From positions 487,666 to 551,665 of the forward strand of contig CAVQON010000020.1 of NCBI GenBank assembly GCA_963714455.1: a DNA stretch of 64,000 nucleotides. Direction: 5' to 3'. This DNA is from CAVQGZ01 sp963714455 (GTDB lineage: Bacteria > Actinomycetota > Actinomycetes > Jiangellales > Jiangellaceae). A model generated the notes under the pieces. The model saw only the letters and a list, made by a program, of their open reading frames with translations, was not told where the DNA came from and ran no database searches. This document shows, one piece after another, positions 16,665 to 26,780 of this stretch. The position numbers and the translations under genes were made by a program. The stretch's first letter is position 1; every line of letters begins with the position of its first letter.

Positions 16665-18227
16665 ATGGGCCCCCCTCAGGCGATCTCGGCGACGCGACCG
16701 CGTCGGGTGCAGCCGCGCACGGTGGGTGGCCTGGCCGCGCACCTCGCGTGCGCGGCGCCCGCGGGCTCGGCGCAGACCCTGCTGACCGGCATCACTCATG
16801 CGTCGGCTGAGGTGCAGCCCGGCGACCTGTACGTCGCTCTGCCCGGGCGGCGCACCCACGGCGCGCGGTTCGTCGGTGAGGCGGCCGATCGTGCGGCGGC
16901 GGCCGTGCTCACCGACGCCGAGGGGGCCTTGCTGACCGGTGCGGGCGACCTGCCCGTGCTCGTGGTCGACGACCCGAGGGCGGTGCTCGGCGACGCGGCG
17001 GCCTACGTCTACGGGTTTCCGGCCGACCGGCTGACCACCGTCGGGGTGACCGGCACCAACGGCAAGACGACTGTCACAGCCATGCTGCACGCCGTCCTGA
17101 CGGCCGCGTACGGGTCGGCGGGCCTGGTCGGCACGATCGAGACCAGGCTCGGTGCTCGCGTCGTGCCGAGCGTGCGCACCACTCCGGAGGCCAGCGACCT
17201 GCAGGCCGTCCTCGCCGCCCTGGTCGAGGAGCAGATCCGGGCGTGCGCGCTGGAGGTCTCCAGCCATGCCCTCGCGCTGCACCGGGTGGACGGGCTCGTC
17301 GTCGACGTCGCGGGCTTCACCAACCTCAGCCCGGACCACCAGGACTTTCATCCTGACATGGAGCACTACTTCGCGACGAAGGCATCCCTGTTCACCCCGG
17401 CTCGCGCGCGCCGCGGCGTGGTGATGGTCGACGACCCCTGGGGACGTCGCCTGGCCGAGACCTCGGGCGTGCACGTCCGCACCGTGAGCGCCGACCCCGA
17501 CGACGCCGACGACCCGGCGGTGCGTGCGGCGGACTGGCGCGTGCTCGAGGTGAGCTCACGCGGGGCCGGCAGCCGAGCAGTGCTCGCCGGACCCCACGGA
17601 CGCTACGACCTGGTCGTCCCCATGCCCGGACTCGTCAACGTCGCGAACGCGGCCCTCACGGTGGCTCTGGCTGCCGAGATCGGGCTCGACCCTGCGCAGT
17701 CGGTGGCTGCGCTCGCCGACGCCCCGATGGTTCCCGGACGCATGGAGCTCGTGTCGGGCGCGGGGCGTCCCGTCGTCGTGGTCGACTACGCGCACAGCCC
17801 GGACGCGCTGGCGCGCGCCCTGGGCACGCTGCGCGCGGGCAGCCCGGAGCCGCTGGTGGTCGTGATCGGGGCCGGTGGGGACCGGGACCGCAGCAAGCGT
17901 GGACCGATGGGCGAGGTCGCCGCGCGCGGGGCGGACGTCGTGGTGGTCACCGACGACAACCCGCGCTCGGAGAACCCGGCCACGATCCGCGCCGAGGTGC
18001 TGGTCGGGGCACGATCGGTGGCGGCCGAACGGGTGCGCGAGATCGGCGAGCGGGCCGAGGCGATCCGTGCGGCCGTCCGGCTCGCCGGCAGCGGCACGGT
18101 TCTGCTGGCCGGCAAGGGCCACGAGCAAGGTCAGGAGGTCGCGGGGGCGGTGCACCCGTTCGACGACCGGGTCGTGGCGCGCGCCGCGCTGGCCGAGATG
18201 GCCGCCGCAGCGGAGGTGTCGTCGTGA
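16665..18227 (+). CDS. murE: UDP-MurNAc-L-Ala-D-Glu diaminopimelate ligase MurE
   Basis: The 520-residue ligase adds the third stem-peptide residue to lipid II precursor. It shows the ATP loop GVTGTNGKTTVTAML, HSPDALARAL and, near residue 430, TDDNPRSENP. A DNPR motif is the known signature of enzymes that take diaminopimelate rather than lysine, so the wall is probably of DAP type. Start ATG 16665 lies 10 nt after the ftsI stop, with TAGCCT 7 nt upstream, a possible internal leaderless promoter. It overlaps murF by GTGA. Confidence 0.95.
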   Translation: MGPPQAISATRPRRVQPRTVGGLAAHLACAAPAGSAQTLLTGITHASAEVQPGDLYVALPGRRTHGARFVGEAADRAAAAVLTDAEGALLTGAGDLPVLVVDDPRAVLGDAAAYVYGFPADRLTTVGVTGTNGKTTVTAMLHAVLTAAYGSAGLVGTIETRLGARVVPSVRTTPEASDLQAVLAALVEEQIRACALEVSSHALALHRVDGLVVDVAGFTNLSPDHQDFHPDMEHYFATKASLFTPARARRGVVMVDDPWGRRLAETSGVHVRTVSADPDDADDPAVRAADWRVLEVSSRGAGSRAVLAGPHGRYDLVVPMPGLVNVANAALTVALAAEIGLDPAQSVAALADAPMVPGRMELVSGAGRPVVVVDYAHSPDALARALGTLRAGSPEPLVVVIGAGGDRDRSKRGPMGEVAARGADVVVVTDDNPRSENPATIRAEVLVGARSVAAERVREIGERAEAIRAAVRLAGSGTVLLAGKGHEQGQEVAGAVHPFDDRVVARAALAEMAAAAEVSS

Positions 18228-19615
18228 TCGGGATGACTGTGCACGAGGTCGCCCGGGTCACCGGTGGCCGACTCGGTGCCGCGGCCGACCCAGCCGCGCT
18301 GGTCCGTGGCCCGGTCGTGACCGACTCCCGACTCGTGCAGGAGGGGTCGCTGTTCGTCGCGCTACCCGGTGAGCGGGTGGACGGGCACGACTTCGCGGCA
18401 GCAGCCGTGGCAGACGGGGCGACGTGCGTGCTGGCCGCGCGCGACCTGGACGTGCCGACCGTGGTGGTCGACGACCCGGCCGGCGCGCTGGGCCTGCTGG
18501 CACGTGCGGTGCTCGACCGCCTGGACGTCGCGGTGGTCGCCGTCACCGGATCGAGCGGCAAGACGACGACGAAAGACATGCTGGCGGGGGTGCTGGCCCG
18601 GCTGGGTCCCGTCGTCGCCCCCGAGGGGTCGTTCAACAACGAGGTCGGTCTTCCGGTCACCGCACTGCGCTGCGACGAGCACACCCGGGTGCTCGTCGCC
18701 GAGATGGGGGCGCGGGGTCGCGGGCACATCGCGTACCTGTGCACCATCGCCCCGCCCGACGTCTCGGTGGTGCTCAACGTCGGCAGCGCCCATCTGGGGG
18801 AGTTCGGCAGCCGGGACGCCATCGCCACCGCCAAGTCGGAGATCGTGACCGCGCTGCGCCCCGACGGGCTCGCCGTGCTGAACGCCGACGACGCCCGGGT
18901 TGCCGGCATGGCCCCGCTCAGCCCGGCTCCCGTGCTCATGGTGGGGGAGTCGTCGGCGTCCGACGTGCGAGCGCTCGACGTGAGCGTCGACGGCTCCGGC
19001 CGCGCCCGGTTCACCCTCGTCGAGGGGACGGAGTCGGCGCGGGTGTCGTTGCGGGCGGTCGGTGAGCACCAGGTCGCGAACGCCCTGTCGGTGGCCGGGG
19101 TCGCCCGGCATCTAGGACTGTCGCTGGAGGAGACCGCGGCGGCGCTGAGCGAGGTGGCCCCTCGGTCGCGCTGGCGCATGGAGGTCAGCGAGCGCTCGGA
19201 CGGCGTGACGGTGATCAACGACGCCTACAACGCCAACCCCGAGTCGGTGCGGGCAGCACTCAAGGCCTTGGTCGGCATGGCGGGGGGACGCACCAGCTGG
19301 GCGGTGCTCGGCGAGATGCGTGAGCTCGGCGACGACGCGGCGCTCGAGCACGACGCCATCGGTCGCCTGGCCGTCCGCCTCAATGTCGACCGTCTCGTGG
19401 CCGTCGGCGAGGGGGCCCGCGCCATTCACCTCGGTGCCGCGCACGAGGGGTCGTGGGGTCGCGAGTCGGTGTGGGTCCCCGACCGGGACGCCGCCATCGC
19501 GATGCTGGCCGACGAGCTCGCACCCGGAGATGTCGTGCTGGTCAAGGGCTCGCGGCTGGTGGGGCTCGAAGCCGTGGCCGACGCGTTGCTGCGCACGTCG
19601 GGAGACTCGGCGTGA
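18224..19615 (+). CDS. murF: UDP-MurNAc-tripeptide:D-Ala-D-Ala ligase MurF
   Basis: 463 residues from GTG 18224, overlapping murE by four bases. The Mur ligase order is visible: N-terminal substrate domain (VTDSRLVQEGSLFVALPGERVDGHDF), ATP loop AVTGSSGKTTTKDM, and C-terminal domain with INDAYNANPESVRAAL and LGEMRELGD. It adds D-Ala-D-Ala to UDP-MurNAc-tripeptide in the cytoplasm. No ddl gene lies in this cluster, so the dipeptide must be made elsewhere. Confidence 0.95.
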   Translation: MIGMTVHEVARVTGGRLGAAADPAALVRGPVVTDSRLVQEGSLFVALPGERVDGHDFAAAAVADGATCVLAARDLDVPTVVVDDPAGALGLLARAVLDRLDVAVVAVTGSSGKTTTKDMLAGVLARLGPVVAPEGSFNNEVGLPVTALRCDEHTRVLVAEMGARGRGHIAYLCTIAPPDVSVVLNVGSAHLGEFGSRDAIATAKSEIVTALRPDGLAVLNADDARVAGMAPLSPAPVLMVGESSASDVRALDVSVDGSGRARFTLVEGTESARVSLRAVGEHQVANALSVAGVARHLGLSLEETAAALSEVAPRSRWRMEVSERSDGVTVINDAYNANPESVRAALKALVGMAGGRTSWAVLGEMRELGDDAALEHDAIGRLAVRLNVDRLVAVGEGARAIHLGAAHEGSWGRESVWVPDRDAAIAMLADELAPGDVVLVKGSRLVGLEAVADALLRTSGDSA

Positions 19616-20673
19616 TCGGCCTCCTCATCGGTGCCAGCACCGCCTTTCTGGTGGCCCTGTTCGGCACGCGCATCGCGATCCGCATCCTGGTCGCCCAGGG
19701 CTACGGGCAGCTGATCCGCGACGACGGCCCGACGTCGCACCACGTCAAGCGTGGGACGCCGACCATGGGCGGCACCGTCATCATCGTGGCAGTGATCGCC
19801 GGGTACACCGCCGCTCACCTCGCCCTGCTGGAGCCGCCGAGCGCCAGCGGGATGCTCGTCCTCTTCTTGATGACCGGGCTGGGCCTGGTCGGCTTCGTCG
19901 ACGACTTCATCAAGATCTCCCGACAGCGCAGCCTCGGCCTGCGCAGCGCGACCAAGCTGTCGGGCCAGGCGGCAGTCGCCATCGTCTTCGCGCTGCTGGC
20001 CATCCAGTTTCCCGACGACCGCGGCGTCACCCCGGTGTCGACGGCGGTGTCGTTCATCCGCGACACCTCCATCGTGCTGCCGGTGGGCGTCTTCATCATC
20101 TGGGCGCTCGTCATCGTGGCCGGGACGTCGAACGCGGTGAACCTCACCGACGGCCTTGACGGGCTCGCGACCGGAGCCACGATCGCGACGGCCGGCGCGT
20201 TCACCTTGATCGGGGTGTGGCAGTTCAACCAGTCCTGCTCCAGCAACGCCGGCCCCCAGTGCTACGAGGTGCGCAACCCGCTCGACCTCGCCGTCATCGC
20301 GGCGTCGCTGGCCGCCGCCTGCATCGGGTTCTTGTGGTGGAACACCTCGCCGGCCAAGATCTTCATGGGCGACACCGGGTCGCTCGCGCTCGGCGGGACG
20401 CTGGCCGGTCTGGCCATGACGACCCGCACCGAGCTGCTGCTGATCTTTCTCGGCGGCCTGTTCGTCGTCATCACCGTCTCGGTGATCCTGCAGGTCGGCT
20501 ACTTCAAGATCAGCGGTGGCAAACGCATCTTCCGGATGGCGCCGTTGCAGCACCACTTCGAGCTGAAGGGCTGGGCCGAGGTCACGATCGTCGTGCGGTT
20601 CTGGATCGTCGCCGGCCTGTCGGCGGCCTTCGGTCTTGCCCTCTTCTACGCCGAGTGGCTCGTGGTGTCGTGA
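19612..20673 (+). CDS. mraY: Phospho-MurNAc-pentapeptide transferase MraY
   Basis: This 353-residue polytopic enzyme joins UDP-MurNAc-pentapeptide to undecaprenyl phosphate to make lipid I. Recognisable motifs are HHVKRGTPTMGG, GFVDDFIKI (the Asp-rich motif), NAVNLTDGLDGLATG and FMGDTGSLALGG. About ten membrane helices can be counted. GTG 19612 overlaps the murF stop by four bases, and its own stop overlaps murD the same way. Confidence 0.95.
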   Translation: MIGLLIGASTAFLVALFGTRIAIRILVAQGYGQLIRDDGPTSHHVKRGTPTMGGTVIIVAVIAGYTAAHLALLEPPSASGMLVLFLMTGLGLVGFVDDFIKISRQRSLGLRSATKLSGQAAVAIVFALLAIQFPDDRGVTPVSTAVSFIRDTSIVLPVGVFIIWALVIVAGTSNAVNLTDGLDGLATGATIATAGAFTLIGVWQFNQSCSSNAGPQCYEVRNPLDLAVIAASLAAACIGFLWWNTSPAKIFMGDTGSLALGGTLAGLAMTTRTELLLIFLGGLFVVITVSVILQVGYFKISGGKRIFRMAPLQHHFELKGWAEVTIVVRFWIVAGLSAAFGLALFYAEWLVVS

Positions 20674-22139
20674 CGGCAGCCGACCTGGCCGGGTCACGAG
20701 TGCTCGTGGCCGGGCTGGCCCGATCGGGGCTGGCAGCCTGCGAGGCACTGGTCGAGCGGGGCGCAAGGGTCACGGTGGTGGACGGCGCCACGTCCGAGGG
20801 CGTGCTTGCTGCAGCGGCAACGGCCGAGGGCATGGGCGTCCAGGTCGGCCTCGGCCCGTCGGCTGCGCAGAGGCTGCCCCACGACGTCGACCTCGTCATC
20901 GCCTCCCCGGGCTGGCCACCGCATGCCCCGCTGCTGCGTGACGCAGTCGAGCGCGGGGTGCGCGTGTGGGGCGAGGTCGAGCTGGCCTGGCGGCTGCGGG
21001 CGCCCGGCGCGCCCGACTGGCTCGTCGTGACGGGCACGAACGGCAAGACCACCACGACGCGGATGCTGGAGTCGATGCTGCGCGCCGACGGTCGCCGGTG
21101 CCTGGCGGTCGGCAACATCGGGGTCCCCCTGGTCTCGGTCGTGACCGGCGAGCAGACCTACGACGTTCTCGCGGTCGAGCTCGGCAGTCCCCAGCTGCAC
21201 TCGGTCTCGTCGGTGAGCGCCGCCGCGGCCACCGTTCTCAACCTCGCCCCCGACCACATCGACTGGCACGGTTCGTTCGAGGCCTACCGGGCGGCCAAGC
21301 GGGTCGCCTACGACCGGTGTCGCGACGTTGCCGTGCACAACGCCGACGACCCGGCGACTGCGGCGCTCGTCGCTGAGGCGTCGCTGCTGCCGGGGTGCCG
21401 CAGCGTCTCGTTCACGACGGCCGAGCCGGGGGTCGGTCAGCTCGGCGTGGCCGACGGCACGCTGCTCGACCGAGCGTTTCCCGACGCCGCGGCCAACCGT
21501 GCGGGGGTCGTGCTCGCCGACGTCGCCGACGTCGCCCCGGCCGCGCCGCACAACACGGCCAACGCGTTGGCGGCCGCTGCCCTGGCCCGCAGCGCCGGCG
21601 TCGCGCCCGCGGCCGTCCGGCAGGGGCTGCGGACGTTCGTGCCGGAGCCACACCGCATCGCTCTCGTGGCCCACGTGGACGGCGTGGACTACGTCGACGA
21701 CAGCAAGGCCACCAACACCCACGCCGCGGCGACGTCCCTGGCGGCGTACCCGTCGGTGGTGTGGATCGCCGGCGGGCTGGCCAAGGGCGGTCAGTTCGAC
21801 GACCTGGTGCGCGAGCACGGCGGTCGCATCCGGGCAGCGGTTCTGCTCGGCACCGACCGGGCGGTGATCGCCGAGGCACTCGCGCGACACGCGCCCGCAA
21901 TCCCTGTGGTCGAGGTCGACGGGCCGGAGACTAGCGGCATGTCGCTGATGGACCGGGTCGTTGCCGCCTGCGCGCAGCAGGCCCGCCCCGGCGACACCGT
22001 GCTGCTCGCACCGGCGTGCGCGTCGTGGGACCAGTTCAGCGACTACACGGCCCGCGGACGCGCCTTCGCCGACGCCGTCACCCGGCTGCGCGACGCCGGA
22101 TCCGGGAGCGCGACCCTTGCTGCCGGGGACCACTGGTGA
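20670..22139 (+). CDS. murD: UDP-MurNAc-L-Ala:D-Glu ligase MurD
   Basis: The 489-residue protein begins with a Rossmann-like segment (GSRVLVAGLARSGLAACEAL) and carries VVTGTNGKTTTTRML as ATP loop, LNLAPDHIDWHG and YVDDSKATNTHAA, all MurD signatures. It adds D-glutamate to UDP-MurNAc-L-Ala. GTG 20670 overlaps mraY and the stop overlaps ftsW, each by GTGA. Confidence 0.95.
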   Translation: MTAADLAGSRVLVAGLARSGLAACEALVERGARVTVVDGATSEGVLAAAATAEGMGVQVGLGPSAAQRLPHDVDLVIASPGWPPHAPLLRDAVERGVRVWGEVELAWRLRAPGAPDWLVVTGTNGKTTTTRMLESMLRADGRRCLAVGNIGVPLVSVVTGEQTYDVLAVELGSPQLHSVSSVSAAAATVLNLAPDHIDWHGSFEAYRAAKRVAYDRCRDVAVHNADDPATAALVAEASLLPGCRSVSFTTAEPGVGQLGVADGTLLDRAFPDAAANRAGVVLADVADVAPAAPHNTANALAAAALARSAGVAPAAVRQGLRTFVPEPHRIALVAHVDGVDYVDDSKATNTHAAATSLAAYPSVVWIAGGLAKGGQFDDLVREHGGRIRAAVLLGTDRAVIAEALARHAPAIPVVEVDGPETSGMSLMDRVVAACAQQARPGDTVLLAPACASWDQFSDYTARGRAFADAVTRLRDAGSGSATLAAGDHW

Positions 22140-23371
22140 CCGCGCCGACGCTGCCGGGCTCGCCAGCCGGCCCCGACCAGCAGCCGGAGTCACGCCTCAC
22201 GTGGCTGCGCACCTGGTTGGCGCACCCGATCGCCCCCTACTACCTGCTGATCGGCAGCGCTGGGCTGCTCCTGGCGATCGGTCTCGTGATGGTGCTGTCG
22301 TCGTCCGGCGTGGCCGCCCTGCGCGACTACGACGACTCGTTCTACTACCTCAAGCGGCAGCTCATGTTCGGCGGCCTCGGACTGGTGACCGCCGCGGTGC
22401 TGGCCCGCACCCCCATCCGGGTGATCCGCGCGTCCGCCTGGCCGCTGCTCCTGGGCTCGATCTTTCTGCTGCTGCTCACCTACGTCCCAGGTTTCGGCGT
22501 CGAGGTCAACGGCAGCACGAACTGGCTCGACTTCGGCGGCCCCGTGCGCGTGCAGCCCTCGGAGATCGCGAAGCTGGCCCTGGTGGTCTGGGGTGCGCAC
22601 ATCTACGCCGCGAAGGGCCCGCTGCTGCGCAACCTGCGCCACGTCGTGGTGCCGGTGTTCCTCGGTGCTGCTGTGATCGTCGGGCTCACCGTCGGCCAGA
22701 AAGACCTGGGTACCGCGATCGTGCTCGGCGCGATCCTTCTCGGGCTGCTCTGGGTCGCCGGGGTGCCGGCATGGTTCATGGCCGTCATCGGCAGCGCCGC
22801 TGTCGTGCTCGGCAGCATGCTCGCGTTGCGGGAGGACTACCGGCGCGAGCGTCTGACGTCGTTCCTCGACCCGTTCGGCGACCAGATGAACACCGGGTAC
22901 CAGGGCAGCGCCAGCCTCTCGGCGTTCGCGTCCGGCGGCTGGTGGGGGTCCGGCCTCGGCGCCTCGACGCAGAAGTGGGGGCGTCTGCCCGAGGCGCACA
23001 CCGACTTCATCTACGCCGTCATCGGCGAAGAGCTCGGCCTGTTCGGGTCGCTGGCCATTCTCGTGCTGCTGCTCGTGATGGCCTACGCCGGCTTGCGCAT
23101 CGCGACTCGGGCCGGCGATCGGTTCGTCCAGCTGACTGTCGCCGGTGTGATGACCTGGATGCTCGTGCAGTCGGTGATCAACCTCGGAGCCACGCTGAGC
23201 GTGATGCCCATCACCGGGGTGCCGCTACCGCTGGTGTCCTACGGCGGCTCCGCCCTCGTGATCAGCCTGGCGGGCCTGGGCGTGGTGCTGGCCGGCGCCC
23301 GCACCGACCCCGCGGTGCGAGCGGCCCTGGCCGCGCGTCGCCGGACGCCTGCCACGGCCCGGGGGCGCTGA
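22136..23371 (+). CDS. ftsW: Septal peptidoglycan glycosyltransferase FtsW
   Basis: A 411-residue SEDS protein with about ten membrane helices. Diagnostic segments are RVQPSEIAKLALV, GQKDLGTAIVLG, GASTQKWGRLPEAHTDFIYAVIGEELG and the C-terminal PLPLVSYGGSALV. FtsW polymerises glycan strands at the septum together with FtsI, encoded a few genes upstream. GTG 22136 overlaps murD; murG follows after 3 nt. Confidence 0.95.
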   Translation: MTAPTLPGSPAGPDQQPESRLTWLRTWLAHPIAPYYLLIGSAGLLLAIGLVMVLSSSGVAALRDYDDSFYYLKRQLMFGGLGLVTAAVLARTPIRVIRASAWPLLLGSIFLLLLTYVPGFGVEVNGSTNWLDFGGPVRVQPSEIAKLALVVWGAHIYAAKGPLLRNLRHVVVPVFLGAAVIVGLTVGQKDLGTAIVLGAILLGLLWVAGVPAWFMAVIGSAAVVLGSMLALREDYRRERLTSFLDPFGDQMNTGYQGSASLSAFASGGWWGSGLGASTQKWGRLPEAHTDFIYAVIGEELGLFGSLAILVLLLVMAYAGLRIATRAGDRFVQLTVAGVMTWMLVQSVINLGATLSVMPITGVPLPLVSYGGSALVISLAGLGVVLAGARTDPAVRAALAARRRTPATARGR

Positions 23372-23374
23372 GCC

Positions 23375-24478
23375 GTGCACGTCGTCCTGGCCGGCGGCGG
23401 GACCGCCGGCCACGTGGAGCCTGCGCTGTCGGTCGCCGACGCGCTGCGCCGTGCCCACCCGGGGGTGGGTCTCACGCTGCTCGGGACACAGCGCGGGCTG
23501 GAGACCCGGCTCGTCCCCGCCCGTGGCTACGCCCTCGAGCTCGTCCCGCCCGTTCCGCTGCCCCGACGACCGTCGCGCGACCTGCTCACCGTCCCTGCCC
23601 GGCTACGCGACGCGGTCAGCGCGTGCGAGCGGGTGCTGACCCGCACGGGTGCTGACGCCCTGGTGGGATTCGGCGGCTACGTAGCGATGCCGGCCTACCT
23701 CGCCGCTCGGCGTCTGCGGGTGCCGTTCGTCATCCACGAGGCCAACGCGCGACCTGGGCTGGCGAACCGCGTCGGCGCTCGGCTCACCCGCCACGTGGCC
23801 ACGGCGTCGGCGGACGTGCACCTGCCGCACGCCCGCCACGTCGGCATCCCGCTGCGCCGGTCGATCGCCACCCTGGACCGCACGGCGTCGCGTCCGCAGG
23901 CTCTCGGCCACTTCGGCCTGGCGCCCGACCTCGTGACGGTGCTCGTCTTCGGCGGCAGCCAGGGCGCTCGACGGCTCAACGACACGATGGGCGAGGCGGC
24001 GCCCGCTGTGCTGGCGACCGGGGCTCAGGTGCTGCACGTGAGCGGCGGAGGCCAGCAGCAGGTGGTGCCCTGCGCCACCGACCCGGAGCACGCCGCGCGC
24101 TACCACGTGGTGGACTACGTCGATCGCATGGACCTCGCCTACGCCGCCGCCGACGTCGCCGTGACCCGCGCCGGGGCGATGACCTGCGCCGAGCTGGCGG
24201 CCGTCGGACTGCCCTCGGTCTACGTGCCCTTCCCGATCGGCAACGGCGAGCAGCGCTTCAACGCCCTGCCCACCGTGCGCGCCGGAGGTGGGCTGCTCGT
24301 GGACGACGCCGACTTCACCCCGGAGTGGGTGAGTGCGAACCTCCCGGGCCTGCTGAGCGACCCTGACCGACTGGCTCGGATGAGTCGGGCGGCCGAGTCG
24401 CTCGGGCGGCGCGATGCTGACGAGGCCGTGGTCGCGATGATCGAGGCTGCGATCGCGGAGTCGGAGGAGACCCGATGA
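23375..24478 (+). CDS. murG: Lipid II synthase glycosyltransferase MurG
   Basis: 367 residues from GTG 23375. The N-terminal AGGGTAGHVEPALSVADAL and HEANARPGLANR and the C-terminal VFGGSQGARRLND and TRAGAMTCAELAAVGLPSVYVPFPI are the family's GlcNAc-transferase motifs. It converts lipid I to lipid II on the inner face of the membrane. The stop overlaps murC (ATGA). Confidence 0.95.
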   Translation: MHVVLAGGGTAGHVEPALSVADALRRAHPGVGLTLLGTQRGLETRLVPARGYALELVPPVPLPRRPSRDLLTVPARLRDAVSACERVLTRTGADALVGFGGYVAMPAYLAARRLRVPFVIHEANARPGLANRVGARLTRHVATASADVHLPHARHVGIPLRRSIATLDRTASRPQALGHFGLAPDLVTVLVFGGSQGARRLNDTMGEAAPAVLATGAQVLHVSGGGQQQVVPCATDPEHAARYHVVDYVDRMDLAYAAADVAVTRAGAMTCAELAAVGLPSVYVPFPIGNGEQRFNALPTVRAGGGLLVDDADFTPEWVSANLPGLLSDPDRLARMSRAAESLGRRDADEAVVAMIEAAIAESEETR

Positions 24479-25899
24479 TGATCACCGAGCCCCCGGACCA
24501 CATCCCGGACGTGGCTGACCTGGGTGCGGTGCACCTGATCGGCGTGGGCGGGCGCGGCATGTCCGGCATCGCCCGGATTCTCACGCTGCGCGGGGTCCCG
24601 GTCACCGGCAGCGACGCGACGTCCTCAGCCGCCGTCACCGCGCTCGAGGCGGTCGGCATCATGTGCCACGTCGGCCACGACGCTTCCTACGTGGGTGATG
24701 CCGACACAGTCGTGGTGTCGTCGGCGATCCCCGAGTCCAACCCCGAGCTCGTCGAGGCCCGTGCCCGGGGCCTGCGGGTGCTGCCCCGCACCGTCGCGCT
24801 CGTCGCGCTGATGCGTGGCTACCGCAGCGTGGCGGTGGCCGGGACGCATGGCAAGACCACCACGACGTCGATGCTGACGGTGGCCCTGCAGCACTGCGGG
24901 CTCGACCCCTCGTTCGCGGTCGGCGGCAACCTGGTGAGCAGCGGCGCCAACGCCCACCATGGCAGCGGGGACGTCTTCGTCGCCGAGACGGACGAGAGCG
25001 ATGGCTCGTTCATCGTGTTCGAGCCCGACGTCGCGGTGGTCACGAACATCGACTACGACCACGTCGACCAGCACGCCGACATCGAGGGCTACGTCGCCAT
25101 GTTCGACACCTTCGCCGAGCGGCTGGTCGCCGGCGGCACCCTGGTGGTCTGCCAGGACGACCCCAAGGCCGCCGCTCTCGGGGACCGGATGGCCGCGGCC
25201 GGGAGCACCGTTCGGCGCTACGGCGAGCACCCCGACAGCGACGTGCGCGTCGAGCGCGTCGTCGGTCAGGGCCTCGGCAGCCGGCTGCGCCTGGTCGCGG
25301 ACGGCAGACGGCTGCCAGAGATCACCCTCGGCGTGCCGGGGCACCACAACGCGCTGAACGCGGTCGCGGCGCTGACCGCCGGGCTGGTGCTGGGGGTTCC
25401 CGAGCGTGAGCTGGCCGAGGGCCTGGAGACGTTCCGGGGAACCCTGCGCCGGTTCGAGCTCAAGGGTGAGGCCGGCGGGGTGCGGGTGTTCGACGACTTC
25501 GCCCACCATCCGACCGAGCTGACCGAGGCGCTGCGCACCGCCCGGTCGGTGGCGGCGGGCGGACGCGTGGTCGTGGTGTTCCAGTCCCAGCTGTACTCGC
25601 GCACCATGGCGTTCGCCGACGGGTTCGGTGCGGCGCTCGGGCTTGCCGACGCCGTCGTCGTCATGGACGTCTTCGGGTCGCGCGAAGACCCGGTGCCCGG
25701 TGTCACCGGCGCCCTGATCGCCGAAGCCGTGCCCGCCGGCCCGGACAGCGTCGCGTTCGTCCCGTCATGGTCCGACGTCCCCGTGCACGCGGCGGCCCTC
25801 GCTCGGCCCGGCGACCTGGTGCTGACAGCGGGCTCGGGCGACGTCACGCTCATCGGCCCGGAGGTTCTGGAGATCCTGCGCAAGGGGGGTCGCGGATGA
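24475..25899 (+). CDS. murC: UDP-N-acetylmuramate:L-alanine ligase MurC
   Basis: 474 residues. The start carries the Rossmann motif VHLIGVGGRGMSGIARIL; then VAGTHGKTTTTSML (ATP loop), ETDESDGSFI and DDFAHHPTELTEAL follow, all MurC-specific. It charges UDP-MurNAc with L-Ala, the first stem-peptide step. Two tandem ATG codons occur at 24475 and 24478; the first overlaps the murG stop. Its stop overlaps ftsQ. No murB lies between murC and ftsQ. Confidence 0.95.
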   Translation: MMITEPPDHIPDVADLGAVHLIGVGGRGMSGIARILTLRGVPVTGSDATSSAAVTALEAVGIMCHVGHDASYVGDADTVVVSSAIPESNPELVEARARGLRVLPRTVALVALMRGYRSVAVAGTHGKTTTTSMLTVALQHCGLDPSFAVGGNLVSSGANAHHGSGDVFVAETDESDGSFIVFEPDVAVVTNIDYDHVDQHADIEGYVAMFDTFAERLVAGGTLVVCQDDPKAAALGDRMAAAGSTVRRYGEHPDSDVRVERVVGQGLGSRLRLVADGRRLPEITLGVPGHHNALNAVAALTAGLVLGVPERELAEGLETFRGTLRRFELKGEAGGVRVFDDFAHHPTELTEALRTARSVAAGGRVVVVFQSQLYSRTMAFADGFGAALGLADAVVVMDVFGSREDPVPGVTGALIAEAVPAGPDSVAFVPSWSDVPVHAAALARPGDLVLTAGSGDVTLIGPEVLEILRKGGRG

Positions 25900-26681
25900 G
25901 GCTGCGCACCCCCTCCCCACCGCCGGACCTGGCCCCCACCAGTCGTGCCGTCCCCGAGCCGGCCAGCGACCTTCTGCAGGCCCGGCGTCGCGCGACCTGG
26001 AAGACCCGGGCCCGTCGTGCAGCCGTCGCAGGGGGCGTGGTGGTGCTGCTCGGTGGCGCCGCGTGGGTCGTCGGCTACTCCGACCTGCTCGTCGTCGACG
26101 AGGTCGAGGTGCGGGGTGTCGAGGGGCCGCTCGCGGACGAGGTCGTGGGCGCGGCCGCGGTACCCATGGGCGAACCGCTCGCCCGCGTCGACACCGACGC
26201 GACAGCAGCCGAGGTCGAGACCATCCCGGACGTCGCCGACGCGAGCGTCGTCCGAAGCTGGCCGGCCACCATCGTGCTGGACGTGACGCTGCGCGAGCCG
26301 GTCGCCAGCCTGGGGGTCGAGGGGGAGTGGCGTCTCGTCGATGCTGACGGCGTGCTCTTCGGGTCGTCCCCCCAGCCGGCGAGCGGGATCCCGGTGCTGG
26401 TGGCGTCTGTCACTGACGAGGGCGCGGCGGCTCGGACAGCCGGGGTGAGCGTCGCGGCCGCACTGCCGCCGAGCGTCCTGCGCCAGGTGGACCGCATCGA
26501 GGCCCTGTCACCGGTCGACGTGCGACTCGTGCTGCGCGACGGTCGCGTCGTGGTCTGGGGCAGCGAGCAGGACGGCGACCGCAAGGCCGAGGTGCTGGCG
26601 GTGCTGCTGCAGACCCCCGCCACCCAGTACGACGTGTCGGTGCCGGACCGCCCCACGCTCCGTCCGGTGCCCGGGTCGTAG
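25896..26681 (+). CDS. ftsQ: Cell division protein FtsQ
   Basis: The 261-residue bitopic protein has a basic cytoplasmic segment, one membrane helix (AVAGGVVVLLGGAAWVVGY, about residues 47-65) and then the POTRA domain (LLVVDEVEVRGVEGPLADEVV, LARVDTDATAAEVETIPDVADASVVRSWPATIVLDV). FtsQ joins the FtsL/FtsB sub-complex of the divisome. ATG 25896 overlaps murC by four bases. It is the last gene before the separate ftsZ promoter region. Confidence 0.92.
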   Translation: MRLRTPSPPPDLAPTSRAVPEPASDLLQARRRATWKTRARRAAVAGGVVVLLGGAAWVVGYSDLLVVDEVEVRGVEGPLADEVVGAAAVPMGEPLARVDTDATAAEVETIPDVADASVVRSWPATIVLDVTLREPVASLGVEGEWRLVDADGVLFGSSPQPASGIPVLVASVTDEGAAARTAGVSVAAALPPSVLRQVDRIEALSPVDVRLVLRDGRVVVWGSEQDGDRKAEVLAVLLQTPATQYDVSVPDRPTLRPVPGS

Positions 26682-26780
26682 CAGCCCGGTCGTCAACCTG
26701 TTCGGCAGAAAGTCGTCGCCCCTCGGCGTGTTGTCGGAGGTTTGTCGCCCGTCGCTCCTACCGTTCTCGACCAACAGCAG